Shown here in pieces: positions 10,810 through 18,721 of a stretch of 64,000 bases of DNA. Source of the stretch: Paenibacillus daejeonensis DSM 15491 (lineage in GTDB: Bacteria > Bacillota > Bacilli > Paenibacillales > Paenibacillaceae); the NCBI RefSeq assembly GCF_000378385.1, contig NZ_KB899660.1, positions 124,001 through 188,000 of the forward strand, read 5' to 3'. A model generated the notes under the pieces. The model saw only the letters and a program-made list of their open reading frames with translations. It did no database searches and was not told the origin of the DNA. The translations under genes and the position numbers were made by a program. Positions within the stretch are counted from its first letter, which is position 1, and each line of letters opens with the position of its first letter.

Positions 10810-12743
10810 TCTTCCTCAGGCGTACTAATGGAGGCACCCTCCACATACTTGCGGGCCATCTGATTCCGGAGCTTGCGTGTTTCCTTTGAATCGAAGATGA
10901 TTGACAAATCATAGTCGTCGGGATACAACTCAGCTGCCGGAATCTGCAGCGTCAGCCGCTTGTGATTGATCGCATGCTTTCTGCCCTTTACTTGCACGAT
11001 GACTTCCCCTCGCTCATTCGGCTCGCGATAGACAATTCCTGTACTGCCGAGCGGATGTACCCATACACTGTCGCCCCGCTGCAGCGGCACATGTGCAGAC
11101 GAATGACTCTTGGTTTCTTCGCGAGGGTGTTCAGTGATGGGCTTAGCTAATTCATCCTCTATCTCTATGGAACGAAATGAAGTCGCGTCATCTGTCCCAC
11201 TTTCACGCTGCTCCATTCGTGCCCGGGCACGACGAATCACCAGGTCGGGGAGCCCATAACGAGCTGCAATCGCAAAAGCATGACTGTCGCCAGCAGCTCC
11301 CATCTCCAGTCGGTAAAGCGGCTGCAGCGATTGGGCATCAAATGCCATGCGGGCATTGCGGCAGCCGACAGTCGCCGAAGCGAACAGCTTGATCTCATTG
11401 AAATGCGTAGTCGCCACTACAAGTGTTCCCCGTTGCAGAAATTCCTCTAATATCCCGATGGAGAGCGCAATTCCCTCCGCCGGGTCAGTACCCGCGGCCA
11501 ACTCGTCTAACAATACCAGCGATTTGCGGCCTGCTTGCTTCAACATAACCGAGACAGCAGAAATATGCGCGGAGAAGGTGCTCAGCGATTGAGAGAGACT
11601 TTGGCCGTCGCCAACATCTGCAAAGACCGATTCAAATATTCCTAGTTCACTTTGCGGATCCGCATGCACCAGCAGCCCGGACTGGACCATGAGCGACAGC
11701 AAGCCGATTGTCTTGAGTGCAATCGTCTTGCCTCCTGTGTTGGGACCAGTGATAATGAGCTGTCGTGTTACCCCCTCCAGTTGTACATCGAGCGGCACGG
11801 CTTGGGAGCCAAGCAGAGGATGCCGGGCAGACTGCAGACGAATGAGAGGTGATTCTGTAATCTGAATGCGGCATCCGTGCTGGATAGCGGCAAGCTTCCC
11901 CCTGGCGAAGATAAAATCGAAGGCGGCCATCGCTTCTGCATTTTGCTCCAGCTCGTGCTTATAGCTCTCCGCAAGTCCCGATAACACGGCAAGGATACGC
12001 GTCTCCTCCAGACCTTCCTCCGACTTCCAAGCTTCCCACTCCGCATGGGTGGATGATACCTCTAGCGGTTCAATAAACAGTGTCTGTCCGCTAGCCGATT
12101 CATCCAAGACGGTACCCTTCACCAGTTTACGGGCCGATCGTTTGACAGCCAATACGTAGTGTCCGGCGCGCTGACTTACGACAAGCTCCTGCAAGGCGTC
12201 GCGATGCTTGTGCATCACCTGGTCGATTCTTCGTTTCACTTGCTCTTCTGCCAAGCGCATATAGCGCCGGATCTGTCCGAGCTCGGAGCTGGCTTCATCG
12301 GTCAGCTCGCCGTATCGGATACTGCGCTCCAACGTTTCCCTCAGCTCGGTGCATTCCTCCATCGATCCCGCGTAGCTGCTAATCCGGGGCACCACCGAAG
12401 CTTTGGCCGTGAGATATCGTTTCATTTGTTTGATCGCGTGCAGCCAGACTAACAGTTGCTCCATGTCCTGCTTGGTATAGATGGCTCCCTTACCTAATAG
12501 GAGCAGCAGGGAATCGATGCCTTCCATCGCAGATAAGGGAACACTGGCGCCGCTTCGTACCAGCGTGCAGGCCTCCTCGGTTTCCTCCAGCAGTGCCCGT
12601 ACGCGTCTGATCTCGGCAGATGGACGAAGCGACTGGGCCAATGCTCGGCCACGTGGAGAGACAGTCTCCTCAGCCAGCATATCCAGAATGGTATGATATT
12701 CAAGTTTGATATGGGATGGGTCAAGGTTTGTAGGATGGAACAT
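10806..12743 (-). CDS. MutS2-like ATPase without an Smr nuclease domain
   Basis: 645 residues against about 780 for canonical MutS2. Present are the MutS2-type core and clamp helices, the ABC-type ATPase with Walker A ITGPNTGGKT, the Walker B LVLLDELAAGTDP and the ATTHF histidine switch. A short beta domain follows that resembles the KOW-like part of MutS2 (RGDSVWVHPLGSTGIV). The C-terminal Smr endonuclease domain is missing; only about 45 residues follow, with no recognisable DLRG-type motif. MutS2 proteins act on recombination intermediates or, in B. subtilis, on collided ribosomes. This paralogue could bind but probably not cut. It is distinct from the mutS at the right edge. The gene lies downstream of a structured leader with two terminators. 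Confidence 0.85.
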   Translation of the reverse strand: MFHPTNLDPSHIKLEYHTILDMLAEETVSPRGRALAQSLRPSAEIRRVRALLEETEEACTLVRSGASVPLSAMEGIDSLLLLLGKGAIYTKQDMEQLLVWLHAIKQMKRYLTAKASVVPRISSYAGSMEECTELRETLERSIRYGELTDEASSELGQIRRYMRLAEEQVKRRIDQVMHKHRDALQELVVSQRAGHYVLAVKRSARKLVKGTVLDESASGQTLFIEPLEVSSTHAEWEAWKSEEGLEETRILAVLSGLAESYKHELEQNAEAMAAFDFIFARGKLAAIQHGCRIQITESPLIRLQSARHPLLGSQAVPLDVQLEGVTRQLIITGPNTGGKTIALKTIGLLSLMVQSGLLVHADPQSELGIFESVFADVGDGQSLSQSLSTFSAHISAVSVMLKQAGRKSLVLLDELAAGTDPAEGIALSIGILEEFLQRGTLVVATTHFNEIKLFASATVGCRNARMAFDAQSLQPLYRLEMGAAGDSHAFAIAARYGLPDLVIRRARARMEQRESGTDDATSFRSIEIEDELAKPITEHPREETKSHSSAHVPLQRGDSVWVHPLGSTGIVYREPNERGEVIVQVKGRKHAINHKRLTLQIPAAELYPDDYDLSIIFDSKETRKLRNQMARKYVEGASISTPEED

Positions 12744-12790
12744 ATTTATCAGCCTCCAGGGTGTGGTGTTGAATCGGGTTATGGGGACAC

Positions 12791-12828
12791 AAAAAAACAG
12801 GAACAGAACGATGAACGTCCCGCTCCTG
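12791..12828 (-). terminator. Strong intrinsic terminator ahead of the MutS2-like gene
   Basis: On the minus strand, a 13-bp stem (arms 12828-12816 and 12810-12798, some G-U pairs) with a 5-nt loop is followed by seven T. It lies 48 bp upstream of the MutS2-like start. It would end the RNA initiated near 13067 or attenuate the downstream gene. Confidence 0.8.
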
Positions 12829-12850
12829 CCCTATTCCCGTGTTGAAAACG

Positions 12851-12881
12851 CAAAATCACCGTGCTGCAAGAGCACGGTGAT
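12851..12881 (-). terminator. GC-rich hairpin with T-rich tail
   Basis: An 11-bp perfect stem, ATCACCGTGCT / AGCACGGTGAT, with a 5-nt loop. On the minus strand it is followed by TTTGCGTTTTC. It would form the 3' end of a roughly 215-nt RNA starting near 13067. The second, stronger terminator lies just beyond. Confidence 0.6.
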
Positions 12882-13073
12882 CCGCTGCCGGGAAACGCAC
12901 AGGCGGTATCTTCATGTTCTTAACTCGTGGAGGGGACAAATCAGTTAACCATACACGAACAGACCTGCCTATCAGGCAAGACGAAACAGGTATGAACTGA
13001 CTGTCACCTTATTCCATTAAGAGTTAAGAACAACGACCCGCATCAAAATTTCCCCTTTTGGCTTGATAACCAT

Positions 13074-13103
13074 ATCTTATGACAGATAATGAGGGATTGT
13101 CAA
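13074..13103 (-). promoter_or_regulatory. Promoter of the structured RNA
   Basis: Minus-strand TTGACA (13103-13098), an 18-nt spacer and TAAGAT (13079-13074). The -35 is perfect and the -10 is weaker. The predicted start is near 13067. Confidence 0.65.
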
Positions 13104-13200
13104 CTTTAACATTCCGCCGCCCGCTCATTTTGGGTCCGTACCCGAATGTGCTATAGTAAGGTAATTAATGGTAAGCAGAAGAGGAAGGCAGGTCGTCTTG

Positions 13201-13680
13201 ATGTACAATGAACCCAAGCAGAGAATCGATGCCAGTGCGCTCAAGGCGTGGATGCTCTCCGGCTGGATTTCCACCGTTTTTTATGCAGCCATCGTGGCAG
13301 GTGTCATCTATCTTGGCTTGCGCTTCGACTGGCCGGTCTGGGTTGCCGTGGTGGTGACGCTGCTCGCAGTGGCACAGTCCGTTCTGGAAATTCTCATCTG
13401 GCCGAGACTGAAGTACAGGCAATGGCGGTATGAAATACTGGATGAGGAAATTCAATTGCAGTACGGCATTCTGTTCCGTCACCGGACACTGATCCCTATG
13501 GTGCGCGTGCAGCATGTCGATACCAAGCAAGGTCCGATCCTGCGTAAGTTCGGACTGGCTACGGTGACCTTCTCAACGGCGGCAGGCAGCCATGAGATTC
13601 CGGCACTGAGCGAAGGCTCTGCCGAACAGGTAAGGCGTCAGATTGCCAACCTGGCGAGGTTATCCGATGAAGAAATCTGA
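13201..13680 (+). CDS. PH-domain membrane protein, YdbS type
   Basis: About 159 residues. Two hydrophobic segments near residues 20-60 are followed by a bacterial PH domain of the bPH2 type (WRYEILDEEIQLQYG, then RHRTLIPMVRVQHVD and LATVTFSTAAGSHEIPAL). The RIQ/RVQHVD sequence is the family signature. I prefer ATG 13201 (or TTG 13198, AGGT at suitable distance) over ATG 13168, because a TATAGT -10-like box at 13152 leaves little leader for the latter. It overlaps its partner gene by 14 bp. YdbS/YdbT-type pairs are widespread in Bacillota. In B. subtilis they have been linked to resistance to certain antimicrobial peptides; the molecular role here is not visible. Confidence 0.85.
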   Translation: MYNEPKQRIDASALKAWMLSGWISTVFYAAIVAGVIYLGLRFDWPVWVAVVVTLLAVAQSVLEILIWPRLKYRQWRYEILDEEIQLQYGILFRHRTLIPMVRVQHVDTKQGPILRKFGLATVTFSTAAGSHEIPALSEGSAEQVRRQIANLARLSDEEI

Positions 13681-15214
13681 AGATATGAAACGCCTGCATC
13701 CCTTATCAGTCATTTTCTTTATCGGGAAGACGATCAAGGATCTGCTTTATCCATTGATCGTATTTTTTCTAACGACGATTTTTCGAGAAAATGTTAATTA
13801 TCACTGGCTGTTTGGCGGGGCCTCCTTGTTCCTTGTTCTCCTTATCGTCATCAGCGTTCTGACATGGCTGCGGTTCACTTATGCGATTGAACCCGGAGGC
13901 TTGCGAGTGGAGCATGGGGTATTCGTCCGGAAGAAACTGTGGATTGGCAAAGAGCGTGTTCAATCCGTAGATACTACGGCAGGCATCCTTCATCGTCTGT
14001 TTGGACTGAAGAAGCTGCAAGTGGAAACAGCTGGCGGCAAAAAACCGGAAGCTGAGCTAAATGGGATTACTTGGCAAGAAGGCTTGCGCATTAGCCGCGG
14101 GCTCGGGATGAGTGAAGCAGAACGTGTGGCAGTGGCTGACGGAGACAACCGGGAAGCTGCACCCGAGCATCCGTCAGAGGCAAATGAATCTGTTCACAGC
14201 CAACGGACAACTACAGCTTTACCTGCCACAACCCTCGCTGTCCGCAAACTGGGGATCGGCGACCTGGCAATGTACAGCGCTACCTCGGGTAAGATCGGTG
14301 TCGTACTCGCTGTTGCTGCAGCGGCTTTTTCCCAACTCAGCGATTGGCTCGCACAAACCTTTGATGTATGGGGATTTATTTCCGAGTGGTCTGGCTCGAG
14401 ATGGGTTGTACTGCTTGTGCTGCTTTTGCTCACATTTGCTTGGCTGCTTGCTTTTATCGGGTCATTCGTTAAAGAGTATGGATTCACTCTTCAGCTGCGC
14501 GAAGACAAGCTGGTGATCGAGCGGGGACTGCTGGAACGTAACCAGATTACGGTTCCGCTGCGACGGATTCAGGCTGTTCATCTGATTGAACCGCTGCTGC
14601 GGCGCCCCTTCGGCTGGGTGACCGTTCATATTGTAACTGCAGGGTACGCGGGCAAGGAAGGTCAATCCGCCCTGCTGTTCCCTTTTATTCGCAAAAAAGA
14701 GCTACCTGGCTTCCTGGAGCAGTTCGCCCCGCAATTCCAGATGCCTGATCAGTGGGAGCGGCTGGAGCGGCGAGCTCTTCGTCATTACTTGCTGCTGCCG
14801 ATGGTTTTCACCATCCTCGTGTGTATCCCTGCGATCATCTGGATCCCGGAAAACTATGGCTGGCTCTCGCTCATTCTGCCGGTTATCACACTCATTGGAT
14901 GTCTGCTGGGCTATCGTCAGACAGGCTGGGCATTGAGCGACGATCAGATTTCCATCCAGTACGGCAGCTTCAACAAGCACCAGGGCCTGGTGCCCAAACG
15001 CCGTGTCCAGTGGCACCGTGTATCCCAAAGCATCTTTCAACGTCGACGCTCGCTTGCCCATCTTACGCTTTCCCTGGCTTCCGGTGCGGCTGCGGCCAGC
15101 TTTTCCATTCGCCATGCGCCCCAGCAGAGCGCCGAATCCCTGTCGAACTGGCTATCGCTGCGGCGCCGTGAACGGGATGGATCTGTGGCTATTCCGCAAG
15201 AGACAGACTCCTGA
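13667..15214 (+). CDS. PH-domain membrane protein, YdbT type
   Basis: 515 residues. Three bPH2 domains alternate with paired membrane segments: TM pair near 20-65 and a PH domain with KERVQSVDTTAG; TM pair near 200-265 and a PH domain with LRRIQAVHLIEPLLRRPFG; TM pair near 370-420 and a last PH domain with KRRVQWHRVSQS. The central stretch between the first PH domain and the second TM pair is hydrophilic. The start at ATG 13667, after GAGGTT, overlaps the end of the YdbS-type gene, indicating translational coupling. An in-frame ATG at 13643 lies inside the neighbour with no ribosome site. The two proteins probably form one membrane complex. Confidence 0.87.
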   Translation: MKKSEDMKRLHPLSVIFFIGKTIKDLLYPLIVFFLTTIFRENVNYHWLFGGASLFLVLLIVISVLTWLRFTYAIEPGGLRVEHGVFVRKKLWIGKERVQSVDTTAGILHRLFGLKKLQVETAGGKKPEAELNGITWQEGLRISRGLGMSEAERVAVADGDNREAAPEHPSEANESVHSQRTTTALPATTLAVRKLGIGDLAMYSATSGKIGVVLAVAAAAFSQLSDWLAQTFDVWGFISEWSGSRWVVLLVLLLLTFAWLLAFIGSFVKEYGFTLQLREDKLVIERGLLERNQITVPLRRIQAVHLIEPLLRRPFGWVTVHIVTAGYAGKEGQSALLFPFIRKKELPGFLEQFAPQFQMPDQWERLERRALRHYLLLPMVFTILVCIPAIIWIPENYGWLSLILPVITLIGCLLGYRQTGWALSDDQISIQYGSFNKHQGLVPKRRVQWHRVSQSIFQRRRSLAHLTLSLASGAAAASFSIRHAPQQSAESLSNWLSLRRRERDGSVAIPQETDS

Positions 15215-15243
15215 CCAAGGCGGAACCTCTTATCCCACACGCA

Positions 15244-15295
15244 ACAAACAACCCCCGTTGTCACACGCTGATCAAGCGTATGGTAACGGGGGTTG
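15244..15295 (-). terminator. Terminator of the methyltransferase gene
   Basis: An 11-bp stem CAACCCCCGTT / AACGGGGGTTG encloses a smaller hairpin. On the minus strand a T-rich tail (TTTGTTG) follows. Located 19 bp past the stop of the minus-strand methyltransferase gene; it could also slow transcripts arriving from the YdbT-type gene. Confidence 0.65.
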
Positions 15296-15313
15296 TGCTG
15301 TCATGCAATAAGA

Positions 15314-16009
15314 TTACTTCCTATCGTGCTTCCACCAGATTCCGCAATACTCCGGTACAACAGACCATTGATGATGGACAATCCGTTCAGCCAGCCAATC
15401 GCCGAAGAAGAAACCGCAGGCCTGCTCAGCCTCAGCTACACGGTCAAAGGTGTAATCCAGACGGATGGCCTGGTGGGAGAATCCGAAGCGGGTCTCCAAC
15501 GCTTCATAATATGGCGCAAGGAAATCCAGTCTAACCGGCTCCAGAACACCGGTCCCGAGTGTCTCCAGTATGATCACAGAGCCGCCAGGCCGCAGAATTC
15601 GCTGGATCTCTGCCAGAACTTGATCCAGATTATCTTGCCACTCCGGCAGCTCCGCGTTCATCAGGTAACCAAGACTCCAGCCCGAAACCACCAGGTCGGC
15701 AGAGGCATCCGGCAGCGGCAGCTCCCGGTGATCGGCAACTACCGTCTTGATACGCGCTCCATAGCCGTCCGCAGCCGCTTTGGCTGCCAGCACCTCAAGC
15801 ATGGCCGGCGAGAGATCCGTTGCCGTATAACTGCTCGAGGCAGAGGCCAAGTATCGGCTTAACCGTCCAGTCCCCGCTCCCAGGTCTACTACATCCAAGC
15901 CGTTTATCCCGCGTATCCCTGCCAACACTTGGTCCAGCTGGGGCTGCCGGGCTACCATCGCATCGTACTGCCCCGCTTCATTCCGATAAATCTCATCATG
16001 ATTGCTCAT
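15314..16009 (-). CDS. Class I SAM-dependent methyltransferase
   Basis: 231 residues of the Methyltransf_11/UbiE-like fold. Motif I is VVDLGAGTGRLSRYLA near residue 36-51, motif II is TATDLSPAMLEVL, and motif post-II is DLVVSGWSLGYL. LRPGGSVIILETLGTG follows. The acceptor binding region gives no family-specific hint; small-molecule methylation is likely. The gene stands alone between convergent neighbours. The ATG at 16009 has a GGGAGGAT site upstream. Confidence 0.85.
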   Translation of the reverse strand: MSNHDEIYRNEAGQYDAMVARQPQLDQVLAGIRGINGLDVVDLGAGTGRLSRYLASASSSYTATDLSPAMLEVLAAKAAADGYGARIKTVVADHRELPLPDASADLVVSGWSLGYLMNAELPEWQDNLDQVLAEIQRILRPGGSVIILETLGTGVLEPVRLDFLAPYYEALETRFGFSHQAIRLDYTFDRVAEAEQACGFFFGDWLAERIVHHQWSVVPEYCGIWWKHDRK

Positions 16010-16086
16010 TCTTGTTCATCCTCCCTTTCCTCATCAGCCTATACCCTGACCCAGGGTCAAGGTCAAGCCGAATGAAGGCAGGATTT

Positions 16087-16875
16087 TTACTTGCCAGGCA
16101 ATTCGATACGGAGACCTGTTGTGGCAAACGCGCAGCCTTCAGGCAGCTCCCGTGAACGCAAGGGAAGATCAATATCATGCGAGAGATGGGTGAACAGCGT
16201 CCTTGCCGGCTTCAACTCGTTCACCAGGGCAAGCCCTTCCATGACGTCGTAGACAGACCGCGTATCGAAAGCAAACGGCTCTTGGAAAAAACTCGTTCCG
16301 AGCACAAGCAGATTCAAATGATGCAGTGGGGCGAGTTCCTGCTCGCTCAATGCGATCGCATCTGAGCAATAGGCCCAGGCATACCCGCTTGGACGGTGGT
16401 GAAAACGGTAAGCGTAAGAATAACCATTTTTACCGTGGTTGACCCGCCAAGTCACAATATCCCACTGACCGATCGTCAGGCCTTCATCCATTGGACGAAA
16501 ATCAATCTGGCGATTCAGCCAGGGAAAACGCTGCAGTACCTCGCCAATCACAATCTCTGGGGCGTACGCTACCCCTTTGACACCTGTCCAACGGCAGGCG
16601 TCTGCCCACTCCGGCAGACCGCCGCAATGGTCAAAATGGGCATGCGTCAGCAGCAGCCGGTCCATGCCACGCAGTCCGGCGTCCAGCATCTGCCTGCCCC
16701 AATCCGGGCCACAATCGATGATGGTATGGCCCCAGTCCTCCCCTTCAATCATCACGGAAGAACGAAAGCGGCGGTTCACGCCCCCGCTTCGCGCTTCCTG
16801 ACACACGCTGCACTCACAATAGATGCGCGGCACCCCCATCGCATCAGAGGTGCCGAGAAACGTCAAATGGTTCAC
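16087..16875 (-). CDS. MBL-fold metallo-hydrolase (PhnP/RNase Z-like)
   Basis: 262 residues beginning with GTG 16875 after AAGGGGGG. It has an N-terminal strand FLGTSDAMGVPR and a paired-cysteine segment (CECSVC) as in PhnP-type enzymes. The metal site THAHFDHCGG lies near residue 98-103, and later ligands lie in YCSDAI and THLSHDID. PhnP cleaves cyclic phosphodiesters, but relatives in this group cut other phosphodiesters or act on unknown substrates, so only the fold and metal dependence are firm. No phosphonate genes are nearby. Confidence 0.85.
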   Translation of the reverse strand: MNHLTFLGTSDAMGVPRIYCECSVCQEARSGGVNRRFRSSVMIEGEDWGHTIIDCGPDWGRQMLDAGLRGMDRLLLTHAHFDHCGGLPEWADACRWTGVKGVAYAPEIVIGEVLQRFPWLNRQIDFRPMDEGLTIGQWDIVTWRVNHGKNGYSYAYRFHHRPSGYAWAYCSDAIALSEQELAPLHHLNLLVLGTSFFQEPFAFDTRSVYDVMEGLALVNELKPARTLFTHLSHDIDLPLRSRELPEGCAFATTGLRIELPGK

Positions 16876-16886
16876 GAATACCCCCC

Positions 16887-17100
16887 TTACATAAAAAGTT
16901 CAAAAAGTTCGGTTTTCAGCACCGAGAAGGTTGAAGGCAGGAGGAAATGAGGAGCGGTCCACGTTTTCGTAGAAAACGACCTCGGAAGCATGGCTACGTG
17001 AGCACCTAAGTGGAAGCTTACGAAGCTAGTTTCCTTCGGAAACTCTTTCCGACCTGCATTCAAGATTCGATGTCGAATCCGCTTCAATGAAATACTCCGT
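16887..17100. repeat. Hairpin-rich gene-free element
   Basis: Between the metallo-hydrolase and acetyltransferase genes lies a stretch without coding signal but with several short palindromes: GTTTTCGTAGAAAAC (about 16962-16976), AGTTTCCTTCGGAAACT (about 17027-17043) and GATTCGATGTCGAATC (about 17067-17082). It also has a near-repeat AAAGTTCAAAAAGTTC at the left end. The closely spaced hairpins suggest a mobile-type repeat or structured RNA, but only one copy is visible here. Confidence 0.4.
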
Positions 17101-17114
17101 GATCAAAAGCGTAC

Positions 17115-17783
17115 CTATAGCGGTAGGAGCTTGACGGATGGTTTTTGGGACAGACCTTGCATCATCTGATTCCAAGCCTCTGGTTTGTTAGGCAAAGCAC
17201 TATAGTACCGTGTCAGGAAATCATGAATAAGAGTGGACGGCAGCTCGCCCAACTCGTCGTACGCGGACATAAAGCACAAATCCAGACCGGTCACTGCCTG
17301 TCCTTCATGATCCCAGGATGGATGCACATAAGGGAAATCCAGCTTGCGGTATCCGATATGAGACAGCACTTCCCGGCGCACATAAGGATTCATCGGTGTG
17401 ACACCGCCAAAGTCATGCATGGTCTGGTAGGGATCGTAGATTTCTGCGAACATGCCGATCGGCTTGGTGCCTGAAGCCTCCGCCAGAGCCTGGATATCCC
17501 GTTCACGGTGCTTCAGCAGGAAGCGGCCAACACCAAGCCCAGGCTGCCCGACAATGGTGAAGTCGGTCATGGCCACTCGGAAATCGGAATAATACCGGTA
17601 TTCTGTGGCGCCTACGACTTGGTTATCGTGAATCGCTACATAGACATGGATGCCTTCGTCAAGCAGCGGCTCCTTCCACAGATCGAATGCCAACACCTCT
17701 TCGGGAGGGAAAACCTCCTGCATCAGTTTGTACATTTGTGCAAATCTTGGATCATCGATGGATTGAATACGGTAATACTCCAT
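17115..17783 (-). CDS. GNAT family N-acetyltransferase
   Basis: 222 residues. GNAT fold: an N-terminal YYRIQSIDD strand, central strands with VYVAIHDNQVVGATEYRYY, and the acetyl-CoA binding turn in VGQPGLGVGRFLLKH, a variant of the Q/RxxGxG/A motif. The C-terminal extension (residues 130-222) is longer than in minimal GNATs and contains conserved-looking aromatic residues. The substrate is unknown. The gene is flanked by two repeat elements, so it probably forms its own transcription unit. The ATG at 17783 is preceded by GGAGGCAAGAGG. Confidence 0.8.
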   Translation of the reverse strand: MEYYRIQSIDDPRFAQMYKLMQEVFPPEEVLAFDLWKEPLLDEGIHVYVAIHDNQVVGATEYRYYSDFRVAMTDFTIVGQPGLGVGRFLLKHRERDIQALAEASGTKPIGMFAEIYDPYQTMHDFGGVTPMNPYVRREVLSHIGYRKLDFPYVHPSWDHEGQAVTGLDLCFMSAYDELGELPSTLIHDFLTRYYSALPNKPEAWNQMMQGLSQKPSVKLLPL

Positions 17784-17827
17784 GTTCCTCTTGCCTCCTG
17801 TTTATTTTGTCTAGTAGTTCGCTCCTG

Positions 17828-17991
17828 AAATAACGTTCCTATGGTCGTTTCGAGGAAGAGGGGGCTTACGATCGCTGTTGTCTCCAGATTTCTTGATTCA
17901 TAACCGCATAAGCGGTTGAAATCCGGAGACAAAGGCGAACGCTTCGCTTCCAGCCTCCCTCTCCTCTACACGACTCATCATCCGGTTATTT
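17828..17991. repeat. Long palindromic intergenic element, copy 2
   Basis: About 164 bp, the same plan and length as the element at 5525-5686. Outer arms are AAATAACG and CGGTTATTT. Middle arms pair around GTCGTTTCGAGGAAGAGGGG and CCTCCCTCTCCTCTACACGAC. The core GATCGCTGTTGTCTCCAGATT pairs with AATCCGGAGACAAAGGCGAACG around the small palindrome AACCGCATAAGCGGTT. The core is nearly identical to copy 1. The outer arms differ in sequence but keep their pairing, which is compensatory change. It lies between two acetyltransferase genes. Confidence 0.75.
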
Positions 17992-18008
17992 CCGGCTCTC
18001 TCTACTAG

Positions 18009-18680
18009 CTATATTTTTTTCACGAATGGGTTGCGCCATTCCATGAGCGCGGCGTAGTTGCAAGACTCTTCATCCTCCAGATAGTTGGAGACGACACCAA
18101 CAGGCATGCGGCCGCAGCGCAGCAGAAAACTGATCACCGGATCTCGCAGTGTGCCAGACATGACCTGCTGGAGATATTGCTCTGCGGTCAGCGTATCGGC
18201 GTGTCGGTGATAACCCGGCATCCGACCACCGCCCAGCAGCCGGTTCAACCCGAGCTGAACCGTGGTCTCATACATCGACTGCATCAGCCAATGACCAATC
18301 CCTGCGCCGCGATAGCCCGGTGCAACGCAAATATCGACGACGTACAGCGTCTTCCCGGCAGGATCATGCGTACGGATATATCCCTCGTCCGTCATCGCAG
18401 CCCATGCATGGTCCCCGTGCTCGACCCGATCTTCAGATACCAAGAGGCCAGTCATTGATCCGATGAGCTGCCCGTCCACCTCCGCGCAGAGCGCTCCCGC
18501 GGGGAAGCGGGTGACGTGTTCGGCCAGCTGCTCCGGTTTCCACCACAAGTCCTCGGGAAAAGGCGGCGGGAAGCTGCGGCGCTGAATATCAATCAGCTGC
18601 TCCGTATCCTCCAGGCTGTAATTCCGAATGACAACCGGCAGCGGCTTGCCATCGGAGAACAGCAACAGTTCCTTGTGCAT
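18009..18680 (-). CDS. GNAT family N-acetyltransferase, possible partner of the amidase
   Basis: 223 residues. The acetyl-CoA motif is VVDICVAPGYRGAGIGHWLM (R-G-x-G-I-G). A WWKPEQLAEHV segment and LCAEVDGQLIGSMTGL precede it. The pattern resembles the N-terminal half of Bacillus YhcX-type proteins, which fuse a GNAT domain to a nitrilase-family domain. Here the nitrilase is the separate gene 41 bp upstream on the same strand. The ATG at 18680 follows AGGAGG. The two are probably co-transcribed and functionally linked; the substrate is unknown. Confidence 0.82.
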   Translation of the reverse strand: MHKELLLFSDGKPLPVVIRNYSLEDTEQLIDIQRRSFPPPFPEDLWWKPEQLAEHVTRFPAGALCAEVDGQLIGSMTGLLVSEDRVEHGDHAWAAMTDEGYIRTHDPAGKTLYVVDICVAPGYRGAGIGHWLMQSMYETTVQLGLNRLLGGGRMPGYHRHADTLTAEQYLQQVMSGTLRDPVISFLLRCGRMPVGVVSNYLEDEESCNYAALMEWRNPFVKKI

Positions 18681-18721
18681 GAGATCAGCCTCCTAATGAC
18701 TCGCTTTACTTATGATGCCGG

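Larger units (their letters stand above)
12791..13067 (-). ncRNA. Candidate structured RNA or leader, 6S-like architecture
   Basis: No gene occupies 12744-13200. The minus strand has a promoter (13074-13103) and then an RNA-like fold. An 11-bp closing stem pairs GTTCTTAACTC (13031-13021) with GAGTTAAGAAC (12926-12916) and extends outward through GCGG/CCGC. A large internal bubble comes next. An interrupted long hairpin follows, with CAGTT/AACTG, CATAC/GTATG and TGCCT/AGGCA arms near 12940-13000. Two terminators follow (12855-12881, then 12791-12828). A closing stem, big bubble and long terminal hairpin of roughly 210 nt to the first terminator is the plan of 6S RNA, which binds RNA polymerase. 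I could not match it to a known 6S sequence. It could instead be a cis-acting leader of the MutS2-like gene. Confidence 0.5.

Noticed and set aside
12744-13070. T-box or c-di-AMP riboswitch before the MutS2-like gene
   Set aside because: No T-box sequence (GGGTGGNACCGCG-type) and no ydaO core motifs could be found; the structure is reported as an unassigned RNA candidate instead.
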